DNA of 64,000 bases from Fundidesulfovibrio soli (GTDB lineage: Bacteria > Desulfobacterota > Desulfovibrionia > Desulfovibrionales > Desulfovibrionaceae), in the NCBI RefSeq assembly GCF_022808695.1, contig NZ_JAKZKW010000004.1, positions 62,001 through 126,000 of the forward strand, in the 5' to 3' direction. Below, in pieces: positions 29,178 to 40,744 of this stretch (positions are counted from its first letter, which is position 1; the number at the start of each line of letters is the position of its first letter). Position numbers and translations under genes: made by a program. Below the pieces are notes generated by a model, which saw nothing but the letters and a program-made list of their open reading frames with translations, was not told the DNA's origin and searched no databases.

Positions 29178-30248
29178 TCAGCACGCGCCGCCTTCCGCAG
29201 GCACCTCGACCACCACGCGCTCGGAGTCAGGCCCAGCCAGCTTGACGATCTCGCCGATCTTCCAGGCCTGCTCGTGCAGGGCCTTGAGCCGGTTGAGCAC
29301 GTCTTCCTCCAGGGCCTTGTCCACGACCATGACGTAGCCGACGCCGCAGTTGAAGGTCTGGAGCATCTCGCCCCAGCTCAGGCCGCCGGCCTCCTTGAGC
29401 CACTTGAACACGGGGGCCACGTGCCAGCCGGCCATGTTCAGGTGTGCGGCCACGCCGCGCGGCAGGATGCGGGGGATGTTCTCGTAGAAGCCGCCGCCCG
29501 TGATGTGGCACATGCCCTTGACCGGGAAATCCCGCAGGATGTTCAGCACGGACTTCACATAGATGCGCGTGGGGGCCAGCAGGGCCTCGGCCACGGTCTG
29601 TGAAGCGCCGGGCAGCAGGTCCGCGCCCGTGAGGCCGCTCTCGGCCAGCACCTTGCGGATCAGCGAGTAGCCGTTGGAGTGCGGCCCGGAGGAGGTGATG
29701 CCGATGACCGAATCCCCGATGCCGATGGAGGAGCCGTCCACGATCTTGGCGTTGTCCACTATGCCCACGCAGAAACCCGCCAGGTCGTAGTGGCCGGGGG
29801 GGTAGAAATCGGGCATCTCGGCGGTCTCGCCGCCCAGCAGGGCGCATCCCGCCTCGGAGCAGCCGTGGGCAACGCCCTTGATCACGCGCTCGGCAACAGC
29901 CACGTCGAGCTTGCCGGTGGCGAAATAGTCGAGGAAGAAAAGGGGCTTGGCGCCTTGCACCAGGATGTCGTTGACGCTCATGGCCACAAGGTCGATACCC
30001 ACGGTGGAGTGGCCCTCGAACTCGAAGGAGAGCAGCAGCTTGGTGCCCACGCCGTCGGTGGAGGAAACGAGGACCGGCTCCTCCATGTTCTGAAGATCGA
30101 GTTTGAAAAGGCCGCCGAAACCGCCTATATCGGTGATGACACCCTTGTTGAACGTAGCTTGGGCCAGGGGTTTGATGCGGTCCACCAGATTCGAGGCGGC
30201 GACGATATCAACCCCGGCGCGGCGGTAGGCCTCGGCGCGGTCGCTCAT
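29178..30248 (-). CDS. purM: Phosphoribosylformylglycinamidine cyclo-ligase PurM
   Basis: A 356-residue enzyme that closes FGAM to AIR with ATP in purine synthesis. Family motifs appear in order: VLVSSTDGVGTKLLL, DLVAMSVNDILVQGAKPLFFLDY (split), LGGETAEMPDFY, ITSSGPHSNGYSLIRK and HITGGGFYENIPRILP. Length is normal. AAGGAG lies about 10 nt before the ATG. Single-gene unit with its own terminator, divergent from the next gene. Confidence 0.97.
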   Translation of the reverse strand: MSDRAEAYRRAGVDIVAASNLVDRIKPLAQATFNKGVITDIGGFGGLFKLDLQNMEEPVLVSSTDGVGTKLLLSFEFEGHSTVGIDLVAMSVNDILVQGAKPLFFLDYFATGKLDVAVAERVIKGVAHGCSEAGCALLGGETAEMPDFYPPGHYDLAGFCVGIVDNAKIVDGSSIGIGDSVIGITSSGPHSNGYSLIRKVLAESGLTGADLLPGASQTVAEALLAPTRIYVKSVLNILRDFPVKGMCHITGGGFYENIPRILPRGVAAHLNMAGWHVAPVFKWLKEAGGLSWGEMLQTFNCGVGYVMVVDKALEEDVLNRLKALHEQAWKIGEIVKLAGPDSERVVVEVPAEGGAC

Positions 30249-30320
30249 GTCTGGAAAGCTCCTTTGCTCGTGATTGGCCTACCCTAAGCCTTCCGCCCCT
30301 GAAATTCAAGGAGGCGTTGC

Positions 30321-30680
30321 ATGTTGCCGATGACAACCCCATCCCCCGGGCTCGCGGCCCGAACCATCACCCTCTGGCTGGCGCTCGCCGTCCTGCCGGC
30401 CCTCCACGGCCTCCCGCCCGCCTTCGCGCAGGGGGACGACGCCGGGGACCGCCCGCCCTCGACTTTCTCCACCTCGGACCAGCTGCGCATCGGCCAGGAC
30501 GAACAGGGCGACAGCGTGATGAGCATCCCGCGCAATGCCCCCGCCCAGGACCAGGCCCCCCAGGTGGGGCCGATCTATGTCTATCCCCAGGTGAACACGC
30601 AGCCCTACGGCTACCTGCCGCCGGGGCAGCAGCAGCCCCGCCCCAACCCCAACCCGGCGCCAAGAGGACGGCCACAATGA
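30321..30680 (+). CDS. Small secreted Pro/Gln-rich protein
   Basis: A 119-residue protein with a signal peptide (hydrophobic TLWLALAVLPALHGLPPAFA, cleavage near AQG). The mature part is low-complexity, rich in Asp, Pro and Gln (YGYLPPGQQQPRPNPNPAP). No family recognised. AAGGAGG lies 6 nt before the ATG. The stop overlaps the AmrS-like gene as ATGA, so the two are co-translated. Confidence 0.65.
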   Translation: MLPMTTPSPGLAARTITLWLALAVLPALHGLPPAFAQGDDAGDRPPSTFSTSDQLRIGQDEQGDSVMSIPRNAPAQDQAPQVGPIYVYPQVNTQPYGYLPPGQQQPRPNPNPAPRGRPQ

Positions 30681-31705
30681 ACGCCACACACCCCGCCTCG
30701 CTCTGGAAGCCCATGGACGACGGCCGCGTGCACTGCAACCTGTGCTGCCACTTCTGCATCATCGCTCCAGGCGAGCGGGGCCTCTGCGGGGTGCGCACGA
30801 ACAAGGACGGGGAACTGTTGACGCTGGTCTACGGCCTGGTGGCCGCTCTGAACATCGACCCGGTGGAAAAAAAGCCCCTCTACCACTTCCTCCCCGGCAC
30901 AACCACGCTCTCCTTCGGCACCCCGGGCTGCAACCTGCGCTGCAGCTTCTGCCAGAACCACACGCTCTCGCAGCCGCCGCGCCACGGCTCGGCCATCAAG
31001 GGCCAGCCGGCCGAGCCCATGGCCCTTGCGGAGACCGCGCTCGATTCGGGGTGCAAGTCCGTCTCGTACACGTATTCCGAGCCCACCATATTTTTCGAGT
31101 TCGCGCGCGACACCGCCGTGGAGGCCAAGAAGCTCGGCTTGGCGAACATCCTGGTCTCCAACGGGTTCATGAGCCCGGCCTGCCTGGACGAACTGGGGCC
31201 CCTGGTGGACGCCGCCAACATCGACCTCAAGGCTTTCACCCCGGCCTTCTACGACACCGTCTGCGGAGGCAAGCTGGAGCCCGTGAAGAAGAACCTCGTG
31301 CGGATGCGCAAGCTGGGCTGGTGGCTCGAAGTCACCACCCTGATCATCCCGGGGCTCAACGACACCCCCGAGGAGCTCGGAAACCTGGCCCGCTTCATCG
31401 CCGAAGAGCTGGGCCCGCATACCCCCTGGCACATCTCCCGGTTCCACCCGGATTTCATGATGCCGAGCACCCCGCCCACTCCGCCCTCCACCATGGAGAA
31501 CGCCTGGGACGTGGGCAGGCAGGCTGGGCTGGAGTACGTCTACATCGGCAACATGCCCGCGGGCTCCCACAACAACACGGTCTGCCACTCCTGCGGCAAG
31601 ACGCTGCTGGAGCGCCGTGGCTTCTCCGTGGCGATGGTCGCGCTGGAGAACGGCCGCTGCAATGCGTGCGGGGCCACCGTGCCGGGCAGATTCGGCCTGG
31701 CCTGA
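30677..31705 (+). CDS. amrS: AmmeMemoRadiSam-type radical SAM protein (AmrS)
   Basis: A 342-residue protein. An N-terminal cysteine block (CNLCCHFC...GLCGVR, residues 20-40) precedes the radical SAM motif CNLRCSFC (Cys85, 89, 92). Downstream are SYTYSEPTIFFEF, NIDLKAF and PWHISRFHPDF, all typical of AmrS/PflA-like activases. A C-terminal ribbon-like pair (CHSCG ... CNACG) follows. AmrS normally occurs with AmrA and AmrB; neither is adjacent. Function is not settled in the literature I know. Confidence 0.85.
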   Translation: MNATHPASLWKPMDDGRVHCNLCCHFCIIAPGERGLCGVRTNKDGELLTLVYGLVAALNIDPVEKKPLYHFLPGTTTLSFGTPGCNLRCSFCQNHTLSQPPRHGSAIKGQPAEPMALAETALDSGCKSVSYTYSEPTIFFEFARDTAVEAKKLGLANILVSNGFMSPACLDELGPLVDAANIDLKAFTPAFYDTVCGGKLEPVKKNLVRMRKLGWWLEVTTLIIPGLNDTPEELGNLARFIAEELGPHTPWHISRFHPDFMMPSTPPTPPSTMENAWDVGRQAGLEYVYIGNMPAGSHNNTVCHSCGKTLLERRGFSVAMVALENGRCNACGATVPGRFGLA

Positions 31706-31793
31706 GCGCGCCCTGAGCGCCCGTGGATGAAAAGATGTTCATAAACCGTTGCGCGCCTTGCTCCATTTCCTGGGGCCTGTTAGACGCTTGACC

Positions 31794-32309
31794 ATGACAA
31801 ATGATGAAGGTTGCGGTGTTTCCTCCTCCGCCACCTGTTTGAAGCCATCCTCCTTGTCGTTTGCGTGGGCCGCAAAAGCCCTGATTCTTGGCCTCCTCCT
31901 CCTTCCGGGATGTGCCAAGAAGACAGCCTGCCTGGTGGAGCAAGACCCTGCCACCCTGTCTTGCTCCCCCAACAGGCTTTTCGCCCTTCCCCAGAAAACC
32001 AACACCCTCGACGTCACTGCCATGGCCTATTCGGCCAAGAGCGTGGCCGGTTCCTCCCGGGCCAAGCCCCGGGCCGCCAACGGCACGCTGCTCACCGACG
32101 ACGTCAACGCCATCGCCGTCTCGCCCGACCTGCTTGAAAGCCACGGCCTGCGCCTCGACCAGAAGATCCGTCTGAAGGGCCTGGGCGAGTTCGTGGTCAT
32201 GGACCTGATGAATCCCAGGCACACCAAGACCATCGACATCTACTTCGGCAGCAACCACGCCGGCGCCCTGCGGTGGGGCAAGCGCGAGCTGACCATCTCC
32301 TGGGAATAG
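31794..32309 (+). CDS. 3D-domain lipoprotein
   Basis: A 171-residue protein. A long N-terminus leads to a hydrophobic stretch ending LLLLPGC, a usable lipobox. The C-terminal about 95 residues (TAMAYSAKSVAG ... DVNAIAVSPDL ... GEFVVMDLM ... TIDIYFG) form a 3D (double-psi beta-barrel) domain named for three conserved Asp residues, related to the catalytic core of MltA lytic transglycosylases. A cell-wall role is inferred. The ATG at 31794 has no clear ribosome site. Confidence 0.75.
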   Translation: MTNDEGCGVSSSATCLKPSSLSFAWAAKALILGLLLLPGCAKKTACLVEQDPATLSCSPNRLFALPQKTNTLDVTAMAYSAKSVAGSSRAKPRAANGTLLTDDVNAIAVSPDLLESHGLRLDQKIRLKGLGEFVVMDLMNPRHTKTIDIYFGSNHAGALRWGKRELTISWE

Positions 32310-32493
32310 TTCCCTCCGCCCCGCGCCGCCCCGTGCGGGATGGCCGACACCTCGAGCCCCCCAACGCATCATTGCGACGCTCTCCGGGTTGCGGGTCCGT
32401 CCTCGCGGGATGGCCAACCCTGCGCGACCCTTGACGTATGACTGCGCTCATGCCTAGTGTACGCTACATTCGTAATATCAAGACTGTGCCGCG

Positions 32494-33720
32494 ATGCTTA
32501 AAAAGGTGCGCATCTTCGACCTCCAGGTCGGCATGTATGTCGTCGATACAGGGCTCTCCTGGCTCGACCATCCCTATCTTTACGCTGAGGAAGGCCCGAT
32601 CACGTCCGAAGAACATATTCGGGAGGTGCGCGCCGGAGGCTTTGCCGAGGCTTTCATAGAGACCGACAAGAACCTGCACAACGAGGCGTCGGCCCGCATC
32701 TACGACAGGACAGCCATCGAGAAGGCTGTCAACGAGGCACTGCGCGAAGGCGCCGGAAGCTTCCGCTGCAACAAGAACACTGTCCTTGCGGAGGAGTTGC
32801 AGGTGGCCATGGCCGTGCAGGGCAAGGCGCTGGCCGCCCTGGGCCGGGCCATGGAGGCCGTGGCCGCGGGCGCACCCATCGACCCCGGGCCGTGCCTCGA
32901 ATCCGCCCGTGATATCGCGGCATCCGTCACCCGCAACCGCGACGCCCTCATCTGCCTGACCAAGCACCACGACGCGGGCAGCTACTCCGTGCGCCACGGG
33001 GTGGGCGTGGCCGTGGCGGCCGCCGCCTTCGGCGACTCCCTGGGCCTCTCGCGCAACCAGGTGACCGACCTGACCGTGGCCGGACTGCTGCACGACGTGG
33101 GCAAGGCCCTGACCCCGAGCGACCTGCTGGACAAGCCGGCCAAGCTCACCGACGAGGAGTACGCCAGGCTCAAGCGCCACCCCATGGAGAGCTGCTCCGT
33201 CATCTCCGGCTGCATGACCCTGCCCGAGCATGTGCTGCGCGGCATCGCGGAGCACCACGAGCGTCACGACGGCTCCGGCTACCCCCAGGGGCTCAAAGGG
33301 GCGGAGCAGTGCTTCCACGGCAGGCTGCTGGCCATCACCGACGTGTTCGACGCCCTGACCCAGGCCCGCCCCTACCGGGAGCGGCTCCTGCCGGACAGGG
33401 CGCTCTCCGTCATGTACTCCACGCGCGAGAAGGATTTCGGCCAGGCCCTGCTGGACCGCTTCATCAAGTGCCTGGGCATCTACCCCGCGGGCAGCCTGGT
33501 GCGCCTGAGCACCGGCGAGCACGCCGTGGTCTGCCAGTCCAACCCGGATACGCCCCTGCGCCCCAAGATCACCGTGGTCTTCGACCAGGACATGACCCCC
33601 ATCCACCCCGTGAGCATGGACCTCTCCGGCAAGGACGGCCCCGCCCCCGCAACGCCCGTGAACATCGTGGGCATCGTCGACCCGAGGCCCCACGGCATCA
33701 GCGCCCGCCATCTGCTCTAG
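32494..33720 (+). CDS. HD-GYP phosphodiesterase with DUF3391-type N-terminus
   Basis: A 408-residue cytoplasmic protein. The N-terminus (KVRIFDLQVGMYVVDTGLSW, with HPYLY and GFAEAFIET) is the DUF3391-like module often found before HD-GYP domains. The catalytic part is fully canonical: YSVRHGVG, LLHDVGK, HPMESC and HHERHDGSGYP, followed by ITDVFDALT. Hydrolysis of c-di-GMP is expected. Unlike the 18861 protein, the HDxGK lysine is kept. A possible -35 (TTGACG near 32431) lies upstream. Confidence 0.9.
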   Translation: MLKKVRIFDLQVGMYVVDTGLSWLDHPYLYAEEGPITSEEHIREVRAGGFAEAFIETDKNLHNEASARIYDRTAIEKAVNEALREGAGSFRCNKNTVLAEELQVAMAVQGKALAALGRAMEAVAAGAPIDPGPCLESARDIAASVTRNRDALICLTKHHDAGSYSVRHGVGVAVAAAAFGDSLGLSRNQVTDLTVAGLLHDVGKALTPSDLLDKPAKLTDEEYARLKRHPMESCSVISGCMTLPEHVLRGIAEHHERHDGSGYPQGLKGAEQCFHGRLLAITDVFDALTQARPYRERLLPDRALSVMYSTREKDFGQALLDRFIKCLGIYPAGSLVRLSTGEHAVVCQSNPDTPLRPKITVVFDQDMTPIHPVSMDLSGKDGPAPATPVNIVGIVDPRPHGISARHLL

Positions 33721-33756
33721 CCCGGCGCGGAGCCAAATCCCCAAGGAGCACACGGC

Positions 33757-34443
33757 ATGGCCAAGAACGACGCGTCCGCCGAAGAACGCAACAAAATCAT
33801 CGCGGAGCTGACCTCCCGCTTCACCTGGCCCATCGAAGAGGAGTTCATGCGGGAGCTCTTCGAGGTCATCTCGGACCCGGTGCGGCGAAAGCACGTGGTG
33901 TGCTGGCCGCGCGAGTCCTCCGGCCAGACGCCGGGCTTCGGGCGCTACCTGCACGAGATGGCCCACGCCCTGCTGGCCGAGCAGGTCCACCCCCAGTTCT
34001 CGCACCCCAGCTTCGCCCCCGGCACGGACCCAAACCTGCGAAACGCCTACCGCCCGCTCTTCGACGCCGCCCTGGATTGGTACGTCCAGGCCGTGCTCAT
34101 GGAGATCGCCCCCAAAGCCCAGGGGGAGGACATCGACGCACGCTTCAAGCAATCGGCCTCCATCCTGCGCCAGGGCGGCGCCCTGCCCAGCCTGGAGTTC
34201 GTGCTGGATACCGGCCTGGCCCTGGCCTCCTTCCGCCACTGGCGGGGGCTTGAGGTGGATGCCCCCGGCAAGCTGGGCCAGATCGTCGAGAGCTTCGTCC
34301 GCACGGACCCCCGCAAGCCGACCCTCTTCGGGATGCACGGGCTGGTGCGCTCCCTCATGGCCGTTTTCGGCTCCCACCACACGGGCCTCGTGCACGACAA
34401 AGACTTCGAGCGCTGGCGCATCGACCCGGTGAAGAAAAGCTGA
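33757..34443 (+). CDS. Hypothetical protein with an HExxH motif
   Basis: A 228-residue soluble protein of no family I recognise. YLHEMAHALLAEQ (His66, Glu67, His70) matches the HExxH zinc-metallopeptidase motif on a predicted helix, and acidic residues follow 40-50 residues later (ALDWYVQAVLME). It has no signal peptide. The motif may be chance. AAGGAG lies 11 nt before the ATG. It follows the HD-GYP gene by 36 bp on the same strand and may share its transcript. Confidence 0.65.
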   Translation: MAKNDASAEERNKIIAELTSRFTWPIEEEFMRELFEVISDPVRRKHVVCWPRESSGQTPGFGRYLHEMAHALLAEQVHPQFSHPSFAPGTDPNLRNAYRPLFDAALDWYVQAVLMEIAPKAQGEDIDARFKQSASILRQGGALPSLEFVLDTGLALASFRHWRGLEVDAPGKLGQIVESFVRTDPRKPTLFGMHGLVRSLMAVFGSHHTGLVHDKDFERWRIDPVKKS

Positions 34444-34659
34444 TCCCCCCGCGCGGCAGGCGGTCAGGCCTGAGCTTTGGCCCGCTGCATTCGACCGCCC
34501 CCCCGCGCGCGGCAGGCGGGCCTCCCGGGCGTCCGGTACCATCGCCGGCCTCCAGGGGGCTCCGCGGCCGAATTGCCCGGCAATCATTCCCAAATGCTCC
34601 GGGAAATGTTACAGTCATCCCGACTGACCAGCCACCACATTGCGCCCAGGAACCCATGC

Positions 34660-37503
<2,844 letters not shown>

Positions 37504-37525
37504 GGTGCAGGGGGTGAAATTTCCT

Positions 37526-37577
37526 CGGGGAGGCGCTGCCTCCCCGAACCCCTCCGGCAGGGGAGTGACTCCCCTGC
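37526..37577 (-). repeat. Two-hairpin palindromic repeat, copy A (minus orientation)
   Basis: Two hairpins: 37526-37546 (CGGGGAGGC GCT GCCTCCCCG) and 37557-37577 (GCAGGGGAGT G ACTCCCCTGC). Read on the minus strand the order is CAGGGG hairpin, CCGG-AGGGGTTC linker, GGGG hairpin: the same architecture as copies B and C, in inverted orientation to copy B. Confidence 0.75.
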
Positions 37578-37630
37578 ACCCCCAATCGCTTCGCACTCAA
37601 GCGCGACACTATCATCCGGGGCCGATAACA

Positions 37631-37663
37631 AAAAACCGGGAAGGCGAAGCCTTCCCGGTTTTT
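37631..37663. terminator. Bidirectional terminator between kinase and permease genes
   Basis: Perfect 15-bp stem AAAAACCGGGAAGGC / GCCTTCCCGGTTTTT with a GAA loop. The A- and T-runs serve both converging genes. It sits exactly between repeat copies A and B. Confidence 0.92.
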
Positions 37664-37674
37664 AATTGCGGGGT

Positions 37675-37717
37675 CCAGGGGGATCATCCCCCTGGCGGGG
37701 TTCGGGGCGGAGCCCCG
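37675..37717 (+). repeat. Two-hairpin palindromic repeat, copy B
   Basis: Hairpin 1 at 37675-37695 (CCAGGGGGAT C ATCCCCCTGG) and hairpin 2 at 37703-37717 (CGGGGC GGA GCCCCG), joined by CGGGGTT. Nearly identical to copy C at 45458. The second hairpin is the first unit of the tandem array that follows. Confidence 0.8.
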
Positions 37718-37861
37718 TATCCTGTAAACAATCCCGCTCTCTGGCGGAGTTCGGGCGGAGCCCAGTATCCTGCAAACAATCCCGCTCTCTGGCGGGCGCG
37801 GCCGGAGTCCGGTATCCTGCGAACAATCCCGCTCTCAGGCGGAGTTCGGGGCAGCGCCCCG
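37694..37861 (+). repeat. 48-bp imperfect tandem repeat, about 3.5 copies
   Basis: Units at 37694-37742 (49 bp), 37743-37790 (48), 37791-37837 (47) and a partial one from 37838. Each starts GGCGG, holds a small hairpin, then TATCCTG(T/C)(A/G)AACAATCCCGCTCTC. The hairpin arms differ between units (GGGGC/GCCCC, GGGC/GCCC, CCGGA/TCCGG, GGGGC/GCCCC) yet always pair. It is non-coding, 17 bp before the permease stop. Confidence 0.85.
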
Positions 37862-37878
37862 CCTTGCCGAAATCTCTC

Positions 37879-39102
37879 TTACTCCTTCCCCCGCAGCACC
37901 TGGAGCACCTCCACGTTGGCGGCCTGCCAGGCCGGGTAGGCCCCCGCGGCGATGCCCAACAGCGCCGACCCGGCAAGGGCCTGGGCGATGAGCCAGCCGT
38001 CGTAGACGTAGGGGAAGCCGCCCAGCGAATAGACCAGCGTCAGCAGGCCCAAGGCTGCGGCCACGCCGGCCGCGCCCCCGGCGGCGCTCATCATGCCGGA
38101 TTCCAGCAGGAACTGGCGCATGATGTCGACCCTGCGCGCGCCCATGGCCCGGCGCACGCCGATCTCCAGCCGCCTGGCCCGCACCAGCAGGATCATGATG
38201 GAGAGGATGCCCAGCCCCCCCACCGCGAAGGAGAGCGTGGAGCTGATGATGCCCAGCACCTCCACCAGGTCCAGGGCCTGCTGCTTGAGCTGCATGGTGT
38301 CCTCGGCGGTGAGCACGGAGAAGTCCTCCTTCTTGCCGCCGGTGATATTGTGGCGCAGGCGCATGATCTCCGTGGCGGCCGTCTTGGTGCGCGCGAAGTC
38401 CGTGCCGTCGGCCATCTGCATGAACACCCCCGTGACCCAGGTCTGGTTGGCCATACGCCGCATGTAGGTGGAGAGCGGGACGAAGATCTGCTCGTCCTGG
38501 TCGGTGCCGGAGATGTCCGCGCCCTTCTCCTCCATGACGCCCACCACGACCAGTCCGGCCTTGAAGATGTAGACGACCTCGCCCACGGCCTTTTGCGGGT
38601 CGCCGAAGAGGCGCTGGGCGATCTTGAGCCCCAGCACCACCACCTTGGCGCGCTCGTTCTCCTCCTGCCAGGTGTAGAAGCGCCCAAGCTCCGGCTGGAA
38701 GGAGCGCACGGCCGGGTAGTCCGGCCAGGCGGCCACCAGCTGGGCCTGCACCGTGGTGTTGCCCTTGCGGATGGGCACCGTGCGCAGCACCAGGGGCACG
38801 GCCTTGACCACCCCCGGCAGCGAGCGGATCAGGGCCTGGGCGTCCTCAAGGGCGAAGGTGTTGGCCCCGCCGGGCGTGCGGGCCGCCCCGCCCCGCGTGA
38901 AGCGCACCTGCCCGGCCATCACGGCGAAGAGGTTGGGGCCGAGCTTCTCCACCTCGATCTCGGCCTGGCGCAGCATGGCCTTGGAGACGTGCCGCACCCC
39001 CGTGAGGGCCAGCGCGCCAAGAAAAACGCCCAGCATGGCCAAGGCCGTACGCAGCTTGTGCGTGGCCAGGGCCTGCAGGGCGATTTTTAAACTCAGGAGC
39101 AT
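37879..39102 (-). CDS. MacB/FtsX-type ABC transporter permease
   Basis: A 407-residue membrane protein with MacB topology. A first helix near residues 15-35 (TALAMLGVFLGALALTG) is followed by a large periplasmic MacB-PCD domain (about 40-265), and three helices at the C-terminus around SFAVGGLGILSIMILLVRARRLEIGVRRAMGA (split motif EIGVRRAMGA). Such permeases work with a separate ATPase and often a periplasmic adaptor; neither is encoded next to it. It begins 16 bp after the FmdE-fusion gene, so it belongs to that operon. Confidence 0.88.
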   Translation of the reverse strand: MLLSLKIALQALATHKLRTALAMLGVFLGALALTGVRHVSKAMLRQAEIEVEKLGPNLFAVMAGQVRFTRGGAARTPGGANTFALEDAQALIRSLPGVVKAVPLVLRTVPIRKGNTTVQAQLVAAWPDYPAVRSFQPELGRFYTWQEENERAKVVVLGLKIAQRLFGDPQKAVGEVVYIFKAGLVVVGVMEEKGADISGTDQDEQIFVPLSTYMRRMANQTWVTGVFMQMADGTDFARTKTAATEIMRLRHNITGGKKEDFSVLTAEDTMQLKQQALDLVEVLGIISSTLSFAVGGLGILSIMILLVRARRLEIGVRRAMGARRVDIMRQFLLESGMMSAAGGAAGVAAALGLLTLVYSLGGFPYVYDGWLIAQALAGSALLGIAAGAYPAWQAANVEVLQVLRGKE

Positions 39103-39118
39103 GTCGCTCCCATAGCGT

Positions 39119-40744
39119 CTACTTGCCGAACGGGCAATGCGGGAAGACGCAGCGCGCGCAATTCATGCAGAAGCCGCCGTGGCCCAGCGCCGCCAGGTCC
39201 GTCCGGGTGATCTCCTGCCCGGCCAGCACGCGCGGCAGCAGGATGTCCAGGCTGGTGACCTGATGGAACAGCGCGCATGCGGGCACCCCGATCACCGGCA
39301 CGGTTCCGGCCCTGGCCAGCAGCAGCATGTTGCCGGGAAGCACGGGCATGCCGAACAGCTCGCCGCTCACGCCCGCGTCCTGAAGGCCCTTGCGGGTCAA
39401 GTCGCCGGGGTCCACGCTCATGCCCGCCGTGGTCAGGATCAGGTCGCAGCCATTTTGGAGCAGCTCGCGCGCGCCCGCGGCGATGGCCTCGGCGTCGTCC
39501 GGGGCGAAACGCACCTCGGCGAGCTCCGAGCCCAGGGCCTGAAGCTTGGCGGCGAGCACGGGGGCGAACTTGTCCTCGATGAGGCCCGTGAACACCTCGG
39601 TGCCGGTGATGAGCGCCCCGGCGCGCACGCGGCGCAGGGGGGCCACGTCCAGCAGCAGCGACCCGGAGCACAGGGCCAGGGCCTTGTCCAGCACGGCGCG
39701 GTCCAGGTGCAGGGGGATGGCCCGCACACCGCCCACGGCCTCCCCGGCCTTGACCAGGCTGCCGTGGTGGCGCACGGAGAGGGCCACGTCCGCCAGGGCG
39801 TTCAGGGCCTGCAGGCGCTCCACGTTCACGGTGAACAGGCCGTCGCGGGCGGCCAGCAGGGTGATCTTGCCCTCGCGCGGCGGGCCTGCGGGCTCCAGCG
39901 CGCCGCCCTGGCACAGCGCCTCGGACAGGGCCGTGGCGGCGGCGTCCTCGTGGACGAACCCTGTGCCGGGGGTGCCTTCGTCCTCCACGAAAACTTCCAT
40001 GCGGCCCATGCGCTGCAGGCGGCAGAGGTCGCCGGAGGTGATGGTCTGGCCCCGCAGGAAGCTGGCCTCCTTGGAGACGCCGGGCTGGACCTCGGTCATG
40101 TCGTGCAGGGCGCGCCTGCCCACGGCCTCGTCCACTGGCACGGCGCGGGGCCTGGGCGCGGCCTCGGCACGCAGCACGGGCGAGCCGCCCAGGCAGCCCT
40201 TGCACAGCCCGCCGTGCTTGGCCGGATAGGCCTCCCCGCAGGCCGGGCAGACGGCTATGACGCCCTTGTGGTTCTTGCCCAGGTACGCGGCGGAGACCCG
40301 CGCCGGCCGCACCGTGAGGATGGACTCGCCGGCCTCGAAGATCTCGTCCTCCAGGGCCTTGGTGTCCTGCTCGGCCTTGGGTATGCGCTTGAGGAACCAG
40401 CCCGCGATCTCGGGATAGGGTCCCAGAAGCGCCGGGTCCACGTGGGCGCGGAAGCCCTCGCCGGTGTACTTGTCGTACAGCGTCAGGGCGTAGCGGCCCA
40501 GGTCCAGCACGCGCAGCCAGCCGTTGCCCACGGTGCAGGGAGTGAAGAGCTGCACCGCGTCCGGTAGGCAGGATGTGGTCTCGCAGGCGGCCTCGAAGAG
40601 CGTGCCCTCGGGCAGCCTGCGCCGCGCGGCGTCCACCATGAACCCGCCCACCAGCAGGCCGGGGGCGGCATAGTTGTGAAACCAGGTGATGCGCTCCACG
40701 TATTCAGCGCGGCTGAGGCCGCAGACCCGCCTATCCCGCGGCAT
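39119..40744 (-). CDS. FmdE-domain / molybdopterin-binding (MoCF) fusion protein
   Basis: A 541-residue protein. The N-terminal about 170 residues resemble FmdE of the formylmethanofuran dehydrogenase operon (WFHNYAAPGLLVGGFMVDAA, ACETTSCLPDAVQ). A zinc-ribbon CPACG...CKGC follows near 195. The C-terminal part from about 355 is a MoaB/MoeA-like molybdopterin-binding domain (GALITGTEVFTGL, LILTTAGMSVDPGD, MPVLPGNMLL). A cysteine-rich tail CMNCARCVFPHC ends it and could hold an Fe-S cluster. A role in molybdenum/tungsten cofactor handling is inferred. Its first 14 bases overlap the ModE-like gene. Confidence 0.85.
   Translation of the reverse strand: MPRDRRVCGLSRAEYVERITWFHNYAAPGLLVGGFMVDAARRRLPEGTLFEAACETTSCLPDAVQLFTPCTVGNGWLRVLDLGRYALTLYDKYTGEGFRAHVDPALLGPYPEIAGWFLKRIPKAEQDTKALEDEIFEAGESILTVRPARVSAAYLGKNHKGVIAVCPACGEAYPAKHGGLCKGCLGGSPVLRAEAAPRPRAVPVDEAVGRRALHDMTEVQPGVSKEASFLRGQTITSGDLCRLQRMGRMEVFVEDEGTPGTGFVHEDAAATALSEALCQGGALEPAGPPREGKITLLAARDGLFTVNVERLQALNALADVALSVRHHGSLVKAGEAVGGVRAIPLHLDRAVLDKALALCSGSLLLDVAPLRRVRAGALITGTEVFTGLIEDKFAPVLAAKLQALGSELAEVRFAPDDAEAIAAGARELLQNGCDLILTTAGMSVDPGDLTRKGLQDAGVSGELFGMPVLPGNMLLLARAGTVPVIGVPACALFHQVTSLDILLPRVLAGQEITRTDLAALGHGGFCMNCARCVFPHCPFGK

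Noticed and set aside
32325-32425. Repeated GCGGGATGGCC in the gap before the second HD-GYP gene
   Set aside because: An 11-base GC-rich match repeated once, with no structure or wider family seen.
34447-34519. Direct repeat CCCCGCGCG-GCAGGCGG before the hybrid kinase gene
   Set aside because: Two short GC-rich copies only, not palindromic and not seen elsewhere. Too little to call an element.
37694-37861. Tandem repeats as a CRISPR array
   Set aside because: Units are contiguous and imperfect with no unique spacers of constant length, and no cas gene is nearby.
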